Positions 1-8,182 of a DNA stretch of 64,000 bases are shown here, piece after piece. The notes under the pieces are model-generated. The model saw only the letters and a list, made by a program, of their open reading frames with translations. It had not been told where the DNA came from and searched no databases. The DNA lies in assembly GCA_035539015.1 (NCBI GenBank), contig DATLJF010000063.1, forward strand, positions 1 to 64,000, written 5' to 3'. Origin of the DNA: Stenotrophomonas_A sp035539015. GTDB taxonomy: Bacteria > Pseudomonadota > Gammaproteobacteria > Xanthomonadales > Xanthomonadaceae. Position 1 is the stretch's first letter. Every line of letters begins with the position of its first letter. Both the position numbers and the translations under genes were made by a program.

Positions 1-2
1 GG

Positions 3-41
3 CGTCGCGAGCGCCGGCAGGCGCGGACCGTCGCGCCATGA
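3..41 (+). CDS. C-terminal tail of an upstream gene (possibly SURF1), partial
   Basis: An open frame runs in from the left edge and stops at TGA 39-41. It ends in a basic tail, RRERRQARTVAP, 13 bases before the next ATG. In Xanthomonad cytochrome oxidase clusters the gene before the SCO-like protein and ctaA is usually SURF1, and an arginine-rich tail would fit. With only 12 residues visible this rests on gene order alone. Confidence 0.3.
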   Translation, partial: RRERRQARTVAP

Positions 42-54
42 GAAAATCGTCGGC

Positions 55-630
55 ATGACTTCTCCTTCCCCGGCTACGGCCGCACCTGGCCGACGTGGCC
101 GCGGCAAGCTGATCGCCCTGTTCGTCATGTTCTTCGGCACGATGCTGGTGGCCGGCGTGCTGCGTTTCAGCGGCTGGCAGCCCGCAGGCCATCGCAATTA
201 CGGTGAGATGCTGTCGCCGCCGATCGACCTGCGCACGCAGGCGCCGCGCCTGGCCGATGGTTCGACCTACGCCTGGCGCCCGAGCGAGCGCACCTGGCGC
301 ATCGTGCTCGCCCCGCGCGCCGATTGCGCGCCGGCGTGCCTGGCAACCGCGCGCGATGTGGACAAGGTCTGGCAATTGCTCGGCCACAATGCGAGCAAGG
401 TCGACGTCCTGTGGATCGGTGCACCGCCCGCCGGCCTGCCACCGATGCCGGCCTTGCGCGTGCTGCAGGACGACCCTGCGCTGCGCGCGGCGCTGCCCGG
501 CGTGGACGCAGCCGGCGGCACGCCGGTCTACGTGATCGATCCCAATGGCTTCGTCATCCTGCGCTACGCCCCCGGCTTCGATGCTGGTGGCCTGCGGCAA
601 GACCTGGCCAAGCTGTTGAAACTGATGTGA
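55..630 (+). CDS. SCO-like membrane-anchored thioredoxin-fold protein of the haem/cytochrome oxidase cluster
   Basis: 191 residues. A basic N-terminus is followed by one membrane span (about residues 19-41), then a periplasmic domain. C91 and C95 form a CxxxC pair (DCAPAC), the spacing used by copper-binding SCO/SenC proteins, and the end (VIDPNGFVILRY) resembles the last strand of a thioredoxin fold. The gene lies 11 bases upstream of ctaA and is probably co-transcribed with ctaA-ctaB. A role in copper delivery or redox maintenance during cytochrome oxidase assembly is inferred from motif and position. The distal copper-ligand histidine of true SCO proteins was not identified, so it may be a diverged relative. 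Confidence 0.6.
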   Translation: MTSPSPATAAPGRRGRGKLIALFVMFFGTMLVAGVLRFSGWQPAGHRNYGEMLSPPIDLRTQAPRLADGSTYAWRPSERTWRIVLAPRADCAPACLATARDVDKVWQLLGHNASKVDVLWIGAPPAGLPPMPALRVLQDDPALRAALPGVDAAGGTPVYVIDPNGFVILRYAPGFDAGGLRQDLAKLLKLM

Positions 631-641
631 GCCCCACCTCG

Positions 642-1805
642 ATGAATCTGTTCGCGCGCCCGGCGCTGTTCCGGCATTTCCACCGCATGGCCTGGCTGGC
701 GGCCCTGATGACCGCCAGCACGATCATGTTCGGTTCGTTCGTGCGCCTGTCCGACGCCGGCCTGAGCTGCCCTGACTGGCCCACCTGCTACGGCCGCGTG
801 ACCTGGCCGCAGACCGCCGACGAAGCCAACGCGCACGTGGCCAGCAAGATCCGCCCGCTGGAAACGCACAAGGCGTGGCGCGAGCAGGTCCACCGCTTCC
901 TGGCCGGGGCGCTGGGCGTGGAGATCCTGCTGCTGGCGTTGCTGGCCGCACGCCGCCGCCGCGCCGGGGTGGCGCAGATCGTGACGGCTGCGGTGCTGGT
1001 CGCCTTGTCGATCCCGCTGTACATGTCCGGCAGGCATGACATCGGCGCGCTGGTGGCGGGCATCGGCATGGCGGTGCTGCTGTTCGCTGCCTTGCGCTGG
1101 TCCAACGAGGATCTTGCGCGCGTGGCCGTGCTGACGCTGGCGGTGGTGATCTTCCAGGCCTTGTTGGGCATGTGGACGGTGACCCTGCTGCTCAAACCCA
1201 TCGTGGTGATGGGCCACCTGCTCGGCGGCATGCTGATGTTCTCGCTGCTGGTGTGGATGGCGTGGCGGGCGACCCACCTGCCGATCACCCTGGCCGACGC
1301 GCAGCGCTTGAAGTGGTGGTTGCGGCTCGGGGTGCTGCTGCTCGCGGTGCAGATTTCGCTCGGCGGTTGGGTCAGTGCCAACTACGCCGCGCTGGCCTGC
1401 GGCGGCGGTGAGTGGTCGGCCAACAATTTCCCGCGTTGTGTCAGCCAGTGGTGGCCGCCGCACGACTTCGGCGAAGGCTTCACCCTGTGGCGCGGCATTG
1501 GCGTGGACTACGAAGGCGGCGTGCTCGATGGCGCGGCACGTATCGCGATCCAGATGGCGCATCGCTTGATGGCGGTGGTGGCCGGCGTGTACCTGCTCTG
1601 GCTGTCGTGGCGCCTGTCGCGCCAGCCGAGCATGCGCGGCTGGGCCGCGGCGTTGGGCGTGCTGGTGCTGGCCCAGGTCACGCTGGGCGTGCTCAACGTC
1701 AAGCTGGCACTGCCGCTGGCGGTGGCGGTGCTGCACAACGGCGGCGCGGTGGCGTTGTTGTTCGTCCTGGTCAGCCTGCTGGCGCGCTTGCGCGCTCCGG
1801 AGTGA
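642..1805 (+). CDS. ctaA: Haem A synthase (COX15/CtaA family)
   Basis: 387-residue polytopic inner-membrane protein that oxidises the C8 methyl of haem O to give haem A for aa3-type cytochrome oxidase. The N-terminus has the family signature RLSDAGLSCPDWPTCYG near residues 35-51. Histidines that could bind haem occur in ETHKAWREQVHRF and in VVMGHLLGGM, and about eight hydrophobic segments are visible. The frame is open further upstream, but the ATG at 642 follows the stop of the SCO-like gene and gives the normal family N-terminus. Its stop is two bases before the ctaB ATG, consistent with translational coupling. Confidence 0.92.
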   Translation: MNLFARPALFRHFHRMAWLAALMTASTIMFGSFVRLSDAGLSCPDWPTCYGRVTWPQTADEANAHVASKIRPLETHKAWREQVHRFLAGALGVEILLLALLAARRRRAGVAQIVTAAVLVALSIPLYMSGRHDIGALVAGIGMAVLLFAALRWSNEDLARVAVLTLAVVIFQALLGMWTVTLLLKPIVVMGHLLGGMLMFSLLVWMAWRATHLPITLADAQRLKWWLRLGVLLLAVQISLGGWVSANYAALACGGGEWSANNFPRCVSQWWPPHDFGEGFTLWRGIGVDYEGGVLDGAARIAIQMAHRLMAVVAGVYLLWLSWRLSRQPSMRGWAAALGVLVLAQVTLGVLNVKLALPLAVAVLHNGGAVALLFVLVSLLARLRAPE

Positions 1806-1807
1806 GG

Positions 1808-2722
1808 ATGAAGACGAGCGCGCGCGATTATTGGGATCTGACCAAGCCCAAGGTGGTGGCCTTGATTGTGTTCACCGCACTGGTGGGCATGTGCCTGGCG
1901 ATTCCGGGCAGGCCAAGCCTGGAGCAGCTGCGGGCCGGGCTGCTGGGTTTCCTGGGAATCTGGCTGGCGGCCTCGGCGGCGGCGGCAATCAACCAGCTGC
2001 TGGATGCGCGGATCGATGCGCAGATGGCGCGTACGTCGTGGCGGCCGCTGGTGGTGGGCAAGGTCAAGCCGGCGCAGGTGCTGGTGTTCGCGGCCATCCT
2101 CACCTTGCTCTCGATGGCGATCCTGGTGCTGTGGGTCAATGTGATCACCGCGGTGCTGACGTTTGCGTCGCTGATTGGTTATGCGGTGATCTACACGGTG
2201 TACTTGAAGCGGGCCACGCCACAGAACATCGTCATCGGTGGGCTGGCGGGTGCGGCGCCGCCGTTGTTGGGCTGGGCGGCGGTGACGGGGATGCAGGGGC
2301 CTTGGGATTGGGGCTATGCGCTGTTGCTGGTGCTGATCATTTTCTTGTGGACGCCGCCGCATTTCTGGGCGCTGGCGATCTTCCGGCGCGCGGATTATGC
2401 GAAGGCGTCGATCCCGATGCTGCCGGTGACGCATGGGGTGGAGTACACGCGCGGGCAGATCTTCCTGTATTCGGTGTTGCTGGTGGTGTCGACGTTGCTG
2501 CCGGTGGTGTTCGGGATGAGCGGGGTGTTGTATCTGGCCGGTGCGGCGGGGTTGAACGCGGGCTTTCTCTGGTATGCGTGGCGGATCCAGTCGCCGCCGG
2601 ATGAGCTGTTCTCGATGCGGATGTTCCGGTATTCGATTATTTATTTGATGCTGTTGTTCGCGTTTTTGTTGGTGGATCACTATTTGTTGTTTTGGTTGCC
2701 GCCGCCGTTGTTGGTGGGGTGA
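1808..2722 (+). CDS. ctaB: Protohaem IX farnesyltransferase (haem O synthase)
   Basis: 304 residues, a UbiA-superfamily prenyltransferase with about nine membrane spans that adds farnesyl to haem B to make haem O, the substrate of CtaA. The polyprenyl-diphosphate/Mg-binding segment is at about residues 62-81, with N62, D66, D70 and the ARTSWRPL end typical of CtaB. The ATG at 1808 is chosen because it gives the standard MKTSARDYWDLTKPK start and sits next to the ctaA stop. The stop is followed by a T-rich run (2722-2732) without a convincing hairpin, then by a palindromic repeat. Confidence 0.93.
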   Translation: MKTSARDYWDLTKPKVVALIVFTALVGMCLAIPGRPSLEQLRAGLLGFLGIWLAASAAAAINQLLDARIDAQMARTSWRPLVVGKVKPAQVLVFAAILTLLSMAILVLWVNVITAVLTFASLIGYAVIYTVYLKRATPQNIVIGGLAGAAPPLLGWAAVTGMQGPWDWGYALLLVLIIFLWTPPHFWALAIFRRADYAKASIPMLPVTHGVEYTRGQIFLYSVLLVVSTLLPVVFGMSGVLYLAGAAGLNAGFLWYAWRIQSPPDELFSMRMFRYSIIYLMLLFAFLLVDHYLLFWLPPPLLVG

Positions 2723-2766
2723 TTTTTTTTCGCGCTGTTTTGGCCTTTTGATTGTTCCGTGCAGCG

Positions 2767-2868
2767 TCCGGGGGCAGGCCCTTTCCGGGACACGCCGTGA
2801 ATACGTCCTTGTAGGCTCCTTGGCGACATCCATGTCGCCAAGGGCCCCGGAAAGGGCCTGCCCCCGAA
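2767..2868. repeat. Composite palindromic repeat, copy 1
   Basis: The intergenic stretch downstream of ctaB holds a two-level palindrome. The outer arms are 21-base perfect inverted repeats at 2769-2789 and 2846-2866. Between them is a 9-2-9 palindrome at 2821-2840 (TGGCGACAT-CC-ATGTCGCCA). The same arms and core recur at 28991-29149, and the design recurs with different arms at 29357-29456. It lies between convergent genes and could form a strong cruciform or hairpin in either direction, so it may also terminate transcription. Confidence 0.8.
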
Positions 2869-2946
2869 CGCCCGATAGGCCAGCGCTGGGTGGGGAGGGC
2901 AAGAACAAGAGCAAGAGCGAGAGCGAGAGCAAGCGCGGACGCTTGG

Positions 2947-3924
2947 CTATGTCTGGGGTTTTTGGCGCGCGTAGCGCTGGGCTATTACGGCGCAGACGAT
3001 CAGTTGGATCTGGTGGTAGATCATGATCGGCAGGACGATCGCGCCCAGGCTGCCTGCGGCGAACATGACTTTTGCCATCGGTACGCCGGTGGCCAGGCTT
3101 TTCTTGGAGCCGCAGAAGACGATCGGGATTTCGTCAGTGCGCGAGAAGCCGAGGCGGCGTGCGAGCCAGGTGATCAGGGTCATCGCTACTGCCAGCAATA
3201 CGATCGCGAAGCCGACTACGGCCAATAGGGCCGGTAGTGGGGTTTTCTGCCACAGGCCTTCGTTTACTGCGGCGCTGAAGGCGGTGTAGACGACCAGCAG
3301 GATGGTGCCTTGGTCGGTGTAGCGCAGGATCGCGCGCTGCCGTTCGACCCAGCCGCCAATCCAGGGCCGCAGCAGGTGGCCGGCGATGAAGGGGACCAGT
3401 AGTTGCAGCAGGATCTTGCCGATGGCTTGGGCGGGGTGTGCCATGCCGCCTTGGGCGCCGACGAGCATGCTCATCAGCAGGGGCGTGAGGAAGACGCCGA
3501 GCAGGCTGGAGAGGGAGGCGCTGACGACGGCGGCGGGGACGTTGCCGCCGGCCATGGAGGTGAAGGCGATGGAGGATTGGACCGTGGAGGGTAGGGCGCA
3601 CAGGAACAGCACGCCGATGTAGAGCTCGGGTGTGAGCAGTGCGTGGGCCGCGGGCCGGGTCAGCAGGCCGAGCAGGGGGTAGAGCAGGAAGGTGCAGGCG
3701 AGGATGGTCAGGTGCAGGCGCCAGTGCAGGGCGCCGGCGCGTACGGCTTCGCGCGAGAGGCGGGCACCGTGCAGGAAGAATAGGGCGGCGATGGCCAGGT
3801 CGGTGGCGTCATCCATCACCACGGCGGCGTTGCCGCGCACGGGCAGCAGCGAGGCCAGGGCAATGGTGCCGAGCAGGGCAAGGGTGAAGGGGTCCAGGCG
3901 CAGCCGCGCCAGCCATGATTTCAT
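2947..3924 (-). CDS. Bile acid:sodium symporter family (BASS, YfeH-like) transporter
   Basis: 325 residues with about ten hydrophobic segments, beginning with a short basic N-terminus and a first span near residues 13-30. Segments such as FFLHGARLSREA and FLCALPSTVQSSIAFTSMAGG match the SBF-like/YfeH branch of BASS transporters, the second containing the conserved crossover region. Members move organic anions or cations with sodium or protons; the substrate here is unknown. The ATG overlaps the stop of the upstream phosphatase gene (TGATG), so the two are probably translationally coupled. The 3' end converges on the ctaB side. Confidence 0.8.
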   Translation of the reverse strand: MKSWLARLRLDPFTLALLGTIALASLLPVRGNAAVVMDDATDLAIAALFFLHGARLSREAVRAGALHWRLHLTILACTFLLYPLLGLLTRPAAHALLTPELYIGVLFLCALPSTVQSSIAFTSMAGGNVPAAVVSASLSSLLGVFLTPLLMSMLVGAQGGMAHPAQAIGKILLQLLVPFIAGHLLRPWIGGWVERQRAILRYTDQGTILLVVYTAFSAAVNEGLWQKTPLPALLAVVGFAIVLLAVAMTLITWLARRLGFSRTDEIPIVFCGSKKSLATGVPMAKVMFAAGSLGAIVLPIMIYHQIQLIVCAVIAQRYARQKPQT

Positions 3925-4415
3925 CAGTGGCCCTCGCCGTGGATCTGCGCGCGCACCGTCGGCTCGAGCGAGCTGAGGCCGGCGGCGCGGCCTTCGGCGA
4001 TCGCCGCTTCTTCATCCAGGCCGCGCGCATGTGCCTGCAAGGCCAGTAGCGCGCCGACCCGGTTGCCGGAGGCGCAGTGCAGCAGGACGGGGCCGGCGCT
4101 GGCATCGAGTGCGTGCTGCAGGGCGCTGGCGTTGGCCGCTGTGATGTCGGCGGCGCCGGCGATCGGCAACGAGACGTAGCGCAGGCCCAGTGCGCGTACG
4201 CGGGCGGCCTCGGCATAGCCGCGCTGTTCGTCGGCGCCACGCAGGTCGATGACGGTGGTGACGCCTTGGGTGGCGAGCGCCTGCAACTGGGATTCGTCGG
4301 GTTGGCCGCCGACATAGAGGCCGGGACGCAGGGCATGCGGTCCGGCGCCGGCAGCCTGCGCCAGCAGGCAGAAGGTCAACAGCCAGGCGGCCAGCAGGAT
4401 TCGCGATGTGGGCAT
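3924..4415 (-). CDS. Exported dual-specificity/BLH-type phosphatase
   Basis: 163 residues. An N-terminal signal peptide (about residues 1-22, ending AQAAGA) is followed by a small phosphatase domain. The catalytic P-loop is H113-C114-ASGN-R119, fitting HCx5R of cysteine-dependent phosphatases. The opening PGLYVGGQPDESQLQALATQ is characteristic of the BLH/DUF442 'phosphatase-like' family related to the sulfide-detoxification fusion proteins. No metallo-beta-lactamase partner domain is present. The predicted location is periplasmic; the substrate is unknown. It starts 10 bases after dnaG ends and overlaps the following transporter gene, suggesting read-through from the dnaG operon. Confidence 0.75.
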   Translation of the reverse strand: MPTSRILLAAWLLTFCLLAQAAGAGPHALRPGLYVGGQPDESQLQALATQGVTTVIDLRGADEQRGYAEAARVRALGLRYVSLPIAGAADITAANASALQHALDASAGPVLLHCASGNRVGALLALQAHARGLDEEAAIAEGRAAGLSSLEPTVRAQIHGEGH

Positions 4416-4425
4416 GGCAGGCTCC

Positions 4426-6156
4426 TCAACGGAAGGCGGCGCGGGCTTTGAGCAGCTCGCGCATTTCGTATTTGTCGGTGTCGTCCAGGCCCTGCGCGCG
4501 CTGCTTGGCCTGCAGTTCGTCGATGCGCTGCATCAGCAGCTGGCGTTCCAGCTGCACCGCAACGTCGTGCAGTTCCTGTGCCCAGGTCTGGGCGTCGCCG
4601 GGCAGGACTTGCGCGGCGAGTTTCTGCAACGCGGCTTGTTCCTCGCGCTCGGCAAAGTGTTCGAGCAGCGCGCCGGTGGTGATTTCCGGGCGCTGGCGCA
4701 CCAGGTCCACCAGTTCCAGCAGCAGTTCCACGCCGGGCAGGCGCAGGCCGGCGAAGTCGCCGTGGTCGTCGATGGCATTGGCCAGCGAGGGCTGCTGCAA
4801 CAGGATGGCGATGGCGCTGCGTACCAGGCTGCGCTTGTGGGTGGGCGTGACGGGACGCAGCGCCGGGCGTGCCGGGGTCGCGCTGTCCGGGTTGGACATG
4901 CCGACGCCGGTCATGCGCGACAGCTGTTGCCGCATCAGGTCGCCGAAGGCGCCGTCGGGGATCTGCGCCAACATCGGCCGGGCACGTTCGGCCAGGCGGG
5001 CACGGCCGTCGAGCGTGTGCAGGTTGATCTCACGCGACATTTCGTCGAAGAAGAACTGCGACAGCGGCGTGGCCTGCTTGAGCCGCTCGTCGAAACCCTC
5101 ACGGCCTTCCTTGCGCACGATGGTGTCGGGATCTTCGCCATCGGGCAGGAACAGGAAGTAGGCCTGGCGGCCGTCCTTCATCCGTGGCAACACCGATTCG
5201 AGCGCGCGCCAGCCGGCCTTGCGCCCGGCATTGTCGCCGTCGAAGCAGAAGTACACGTCCGGGGCGTTGCGAAACAGCAGTTCGGCATGCTCGGGCGTGG
5301 TCGCAGTGCCAAGCGTGGCGACCGCCTCGGTCACGCCGTACTGGAACAGCGAGACCACGTCCATGTAGCCTTCGACCACGATCAATCGCTCGATCTTCTG
5401 GTGCGCCTGGCGCACCTGCCACAGGCCGTAGAGCTCGCGACCCTTGTGGAACAGCGCGGTCTCGGGTGAGTTGAGGTATTTGGGTCCGTCGTCCTTCTGC
5501 AGGACCCGGCCGCCGAAGGCGATCACCCGGCCGCGGCGGTCGAAGATCGGGAACATCACCCGGTCGCGGAACTTGTCGTAGACGTGGCCGCGGTCGTTCT
5601 TCGAGAACAGGCCGGCGCGATCGAGCAGCTTCATCCGCCGCTCGTCGGTGCCGAGCGCGTCCTTCAGCGCGCTGTAGCCCTCCGGCGCATAGCCAATCGA
5701 AAAGCGCGCGCGGGTCTCGGCGTCGACGCCGCGTCCATCCAGGTATTCGGCGGCCTTGGCGCTGCCCTCCAGGTGCTTCTGGAAGAAGCGCGCGGCGGCG
5801 TCGAGCGCGGCGTAGAGGTCGCGGCTGTCGTCCTGCTGGGCGGCGCTGCGCTGCTGGGTGTCGCGCGGCACTTCCATCCCAGCGCGCTTGGCCAGTTCGT
5901 CGACCGCGTCGAGGAATTCGAGGCGGTCGTAGTTCATCAGGAAGCTGATCGCGGTGCCGTGCGCGCCACAGCCGAAGCAGTGATAGAACTGCTTGGTCGG
6001 CGAGACCGTGAACGAGGCCGAGCGCTCGTCGTGGAAGGGGCAGCGGGACGAATATTCCTTGCCCTGGCGCTTGAGCGGGACGCGCGTGCTGATGACCTCG
6101 ACGATATCCGTTCGTGCGAGCAGGTCGTCGATAAAGGCGTCTGGAATGCGGGCCAT
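4426..6156 (-). CDS. dnaG: DNA primase
   Basis: 576 residues. DnaG makes RNA primers on the lagging strand and binds DnaB helicase through its C-terminus. The zinc-binding domain ligands C39, H42, C60 and C63 are in CPFH and CFGCG. The TOPRIM catalytic core is recognisable from VVEGYMDV and CFDGDNAGRKA, and the C-terminal 150 residues form the helical DnaB-binding domain. The ATG at 6156 (MARIPDAFIDDLL) matches other DnaG N-termini better than the ATG two codons upstream at 6162. It lies downstream of rpsU, yqeY and yihY, as in Xanthomonads, but rpoD does not follow; the phosphatase gene does. Confidence 0.95.
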   Translation of the reverse strand: MARIPDAFIDDLLARTDIVEVISTRVPLKRQGKEYSSRCPFHDERSASFTVSPTKQFYHCFGCGAHGTAISFLMNYDRLEFLDAVDELAKRAGMEVPRDTQQRSAAQQDDSRDLYAALDAAARFFQKHLEGSAKAAEYLDGRGVDAETRARFSIGYAPEGYSALKDALGTDERRMKLLDRAGLFSKNDRGHVYDKFRDRVMFPIFDRRGRVIAFGGRVLQKDDGPKYLNSPETALFHKGRELYGLWQVRQAHQKIERLIVVEGYMDVVSLFQYGVTEAVATLGTATTPEHAELLFRNAPDVYFCFDGDNAGRKAGWRALESVLPRMKDGRQAYFLFLPDGEDPDTIVRKEGREGFDERLKQATPLSQFFFDEMSREINLHTLDGRARLAERARPMLAQIPDGAFGDLMRQQLSRMTGVGMSNPDSATPARPALRPVTPTHKRSLVRSAIAILLQQPSLANAIDDHGDFAGLRLPGVELLLELVDLVRQRPEITTGALLEHFAEREEQAALQKLAAQVLPGDAQTWAQELHDVAVQLERQLLMQRIDELQAKQRAQGLDDTDKYEMRELLKARAAFR

Positions 6157-6202
6157 CCGCATAGGATGCCACGCGGGCCCGGGCCGGTGAGGTCCGCAGC
6201 CT

Positions 6203-7117
6203 TCAGGTTTCTGGCAGGCGGCGCGGCTGGACGGGCGGGGTGGCGGGGTCGACCCCGGCCACGGACAGCTTGTAGCGGGCGCGCACGCGCTGGTCGATCA
6301 CCGCGGTGATCAGCGCACCGACGAAGAACACTACGCTGGCGTAGTACATCCACACCAGCAGGACCACCAAGGCGCCCATCGAGCCGTAGGCACTGCCCGG
6401 GGCGGCCTCGCTGATGTACAGGCCGATCGCATAGCGCCCGAGCGCGAACAGGCCGGCGGTGATGATGCCGCCGAGGATCGCCTGTCGCCATGAGACCAGC
6501 CGATCAGGCAGGTAGCGATAGAGGAAGGCGAAGGCCATCACGTAGACCAGCATCGTGGTGACATAGCCGATGGCCGGCAACACCGAGGGCAGTCGTGCGA
6601 ACGCCACTTGCAGCGCGGTGGTGGCGATCATCGACACCAGCAGCAGGAAGCCCAGCGCCAGCACCACGCCGAAGGAGAACACGCGCTTCTTCAGCCACGC
6701 CAGGATTCCGGGCAGGCGTTCGCGATCGGTCTGGAAGATGAGGTTGAGCGCGTTCTGCAGCTGCGCGAATACCGCGGTGGCGCCGACGAACAACAGCAAG
6801 GTGCTCCAGGTGCCGGCCATGGTGCCGATGCCGGGCTGTGCGGTGGCATTGTCGATGACGGTCTGGGCGACCGTGGCCGAGCTGCCACCGGCCAGTTGCC
6901 CCACCTGCGTCACCAGCGCCTGCTGCGCCGGCGGGTAGAGCGAGGCGGTCAGCCACAGCAGCAACACCAGCAACGGGGCCAGCGAAAGCAAGGCGTAGAA
7001 GGAAAGCGATGCGGCCTGGGTGAGCAGGTCGATCTCGACGAAGCGATTGGCCAGCGCCATCGGCAGGCTGCGCTGCACGCGGTCGAGGTATTTGCTCAGG
7101 CGTGGGTCCAGATCCAT
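6203..7117 (-). CDS. yihY: YihY/BrkB family inner-membrane protein
   Basis: 304 residues with six to seven hydrophobic segments. The N-terminal motif LTQAASLSFYALLSLAPLLVLL and the later GALVVLLVWMYYASVVFFVGA are typical of the YihY/BrkB family (PF03631-type). The family was once annotated as ribonuclease BN, which is not supported here; its biochemical role is unsettled. The C-terminal 40 residues are cytoplasmic, basic and proline-rich. It sits between yqeY and dnaG on the same strand, the usual Xanthomonad order. Confidence 0.85.
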   Translation of the reverse strand: MDLDPRLSKYLDRVQRSLPMALANRFVEIDLLTQAASLSFYALLSLAPLLVLLLWLTASLYPPAQQALVTQVGQLAGGSSATVAQTVIDNATAQPGIGTMAGTWSTLLLFVGATAVFAQLQNALNLIFQTDRERLPGILAWLKKRVFSFGVVLALGFLLLVSMIATTALQVAFARLPSVLPAIGYVTTMLVYVMAFAFLYRYLPDRLVSWRQAILGGIITAGLFALGRYAIGLYISEAAPGSAYGSMGALVVLLVWMYYASVVFFVGALITAVIDQRVRARYKLSVAGVDPATPPVQPRRLPET

Positions 7118-7251
7118 GTCGGGGCGGTGCGGTCGGCCGTGGAATCGGGCGGGAAAGGACGATCAACCTTACCCGCGTTGCGATGACCGATTAGGGCAAA
7201 AGTGGCGTGATCGCGAGGCGAACACGCCACTGCCGGCCGCACAGCCGGATA

Positions 7252-7698
7252 TCAACCTGCGAGTTGCTGCTTCACCAGGGTCGAGACCAGGCCCATGTCG
7301 GCCTGGCCGGCGAGCTTGGGCTTGAGCACGCCCATCAGCTTGCCCATGTCGGCAGGGCCCTTGGCACCCGACTCGGCAATGGCCGCCTGGATTGCCGCGA
7401 TGATCTCGGCCTCGCCCATCTTCGCCGGCACATAGTGCTCGATGACCTTGATCTCCTCGCGCTCCACCGCCGCCAGGTCTTCGCGGTTGGCCGCTTCGAA
7501 CTGGCTCACCGAGTCCTTGCGCTGCTTGACCATCTTGTCGAGCACCGCGACCACGGCGGCGTCGTCAAGCTCGATGCGCTCGTCCACTTCGCGCTGCTTG
7601 ATGGCGGCATTGATCAGCCGGATCACGCCCAGGCTGTGCTTGTCGCCGCCCTTCATGGCGGCTTTCATGTCGTCGGTGAGCTGCTGCTTGAGGGTCAT
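7252..7698 (-). CDS. yqeY: GatB/YqeY domain protein
   Basis: 148-residue soluble helical protein that is entirely a YqeY domain. Evidence is the N-terminus MTLKQQLTDDMKAAMKGGDK and the ending MGKLMGVLKPKLAGQADMGLV, both highly characteristic. YqeY resembles the tail domain of the amidotransferase subunit GatB and is thought to contact tRNA, but free-standing YqeY has no proven reaction. It follows rpsU with a terminator-like hairpin between them, so expression may be only partly coupled. Confidence 0.9.
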   Translation of the reverse strand: MTLKQQLTDDMKAAMKGGDKHSLGVIRLINAAIKQREVDERIELDDAAVVAVLDKMVKQRKDSVSQFEAANREDLAAVEREEIKVIEHYVPAKMGEAEIIAAIQAAIAESGAKGPADMGKLMGVLKPKLAGQADMGLVSTLVKQQLAG

Positions 7699-7757
7699 GG
7701 GACACCTTGTGATGAATGGGCGGGAGCCGCCGGGAGGCCGCCAGGGGCGACCAATGC

Positions 7758-7789
7758 AAAAAGCCGGCGACGCTTGCGCGTGCCGGCTT
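7758..7789 (-). terminator. Intrinsic terminator after rpsU
   Basis: Read on the minus strand, a stem GCCGGC with an ACGC/GCGT extension, a GCAA loop and one bulged C is followed by TTTTT at 7762-7758. It lies between rpsU and yqeY and would attenuate read-through, letting the abundant ribosomal protein be made in excess of the downstream genes. Confidence 0.8.
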
Positions 7790-7840
7790 CAGGCCCTGCA
7801 ACCGGGTATCGCGCCGGAGGCGCAGACCCGGTCAGGTGGA

Positions 7841-8056
7841 TCAGTACAGACGCTGACGCTTGGTGACGTCCCGCGACGACCGGCGCAGCTGGCGCTTCAC
7901 GGCAGCAGCCGCCTTGCGCTTACGCTCCTGGGTCGGCTTTTCATAAAACTCGCGCTTGCGGGTCTCGGCCAGCACGCCGGCCTTCTCGCAGGTGCGCTTG
8001 AAACGGCGGAGCGCAAACTCGAAGGGCTCGTTCTCGCGGACTTTGACGCTGGGCAT
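7841..8056 (-). CDS. rpsU: 30S ribosomal protein S21 (bS21)
   Basis: 71 residues, the normal bS21 length. The sequence [19 protein letters not shown] followed by a lysine/arginine-rich tail ending in KRQRLY is diagnostic. bS21 binds the 30S platform near the anti-Shine-Dalgarno and aids initiation. It is the first gene of the rpsU-yqeY-yihY-dnaG series, is divergent from tsaD, has a near-consensus promoter (see 8109-8136) and is followed by an intrinsic terminator. Confidence 0.96.
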
Positions 8057-8108
8057 GGAATCTCCGGACTTTGATGACCGGGACATGGTCATGCCCGGTG
8101 AGCCGCGC

Positions 8109-8136
8109 ATTATAACGGCTCGCTGGCAGGGTGCAA
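8109..8136 (-). promoter_or_regulatory. Predicted sigma-70 promoter of rpsU
   Basis: On the minus strand a perfect TATAAT (8114-8109) is preceded, with a 16-base spacer, by TTGCAC (8136-8131). The start site would fall about 45 bases upstream of the rpsU ATG. The -35 element lies inside the left arm of the 12-base inverted repeat at 8126-8158. Confidence 0.7.
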
Positions 8137-8158
8137 GCCCCCTGGACTTGCACCCTGC
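8126..8158. promoter_or_regulatory. 12-bp inverted repeat in the rpsU-tsaD divergent region
   Basis: Perfect arms GCAGGGTGCAAG (8126-8137) and CTTGCACCCTGC (8147-8158) are separated by 9 bases. The repeat covers the predicted -35 of rpsU and ends 24 bases before the tsaD start. It could be an operator seen by both promoters or a hairpin in the tsaD leader. Confidence 0.65.
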
Positions 8159-8182
8159 GCTGGCGGGCCCACAATGCAGGAC

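Noticed and set aside
2722..2732. T-run after ctaB considered as an intrinsic terminator.
   Set aside because: The preceding sequence does not form a stable GC hairpin directly before the Ts.
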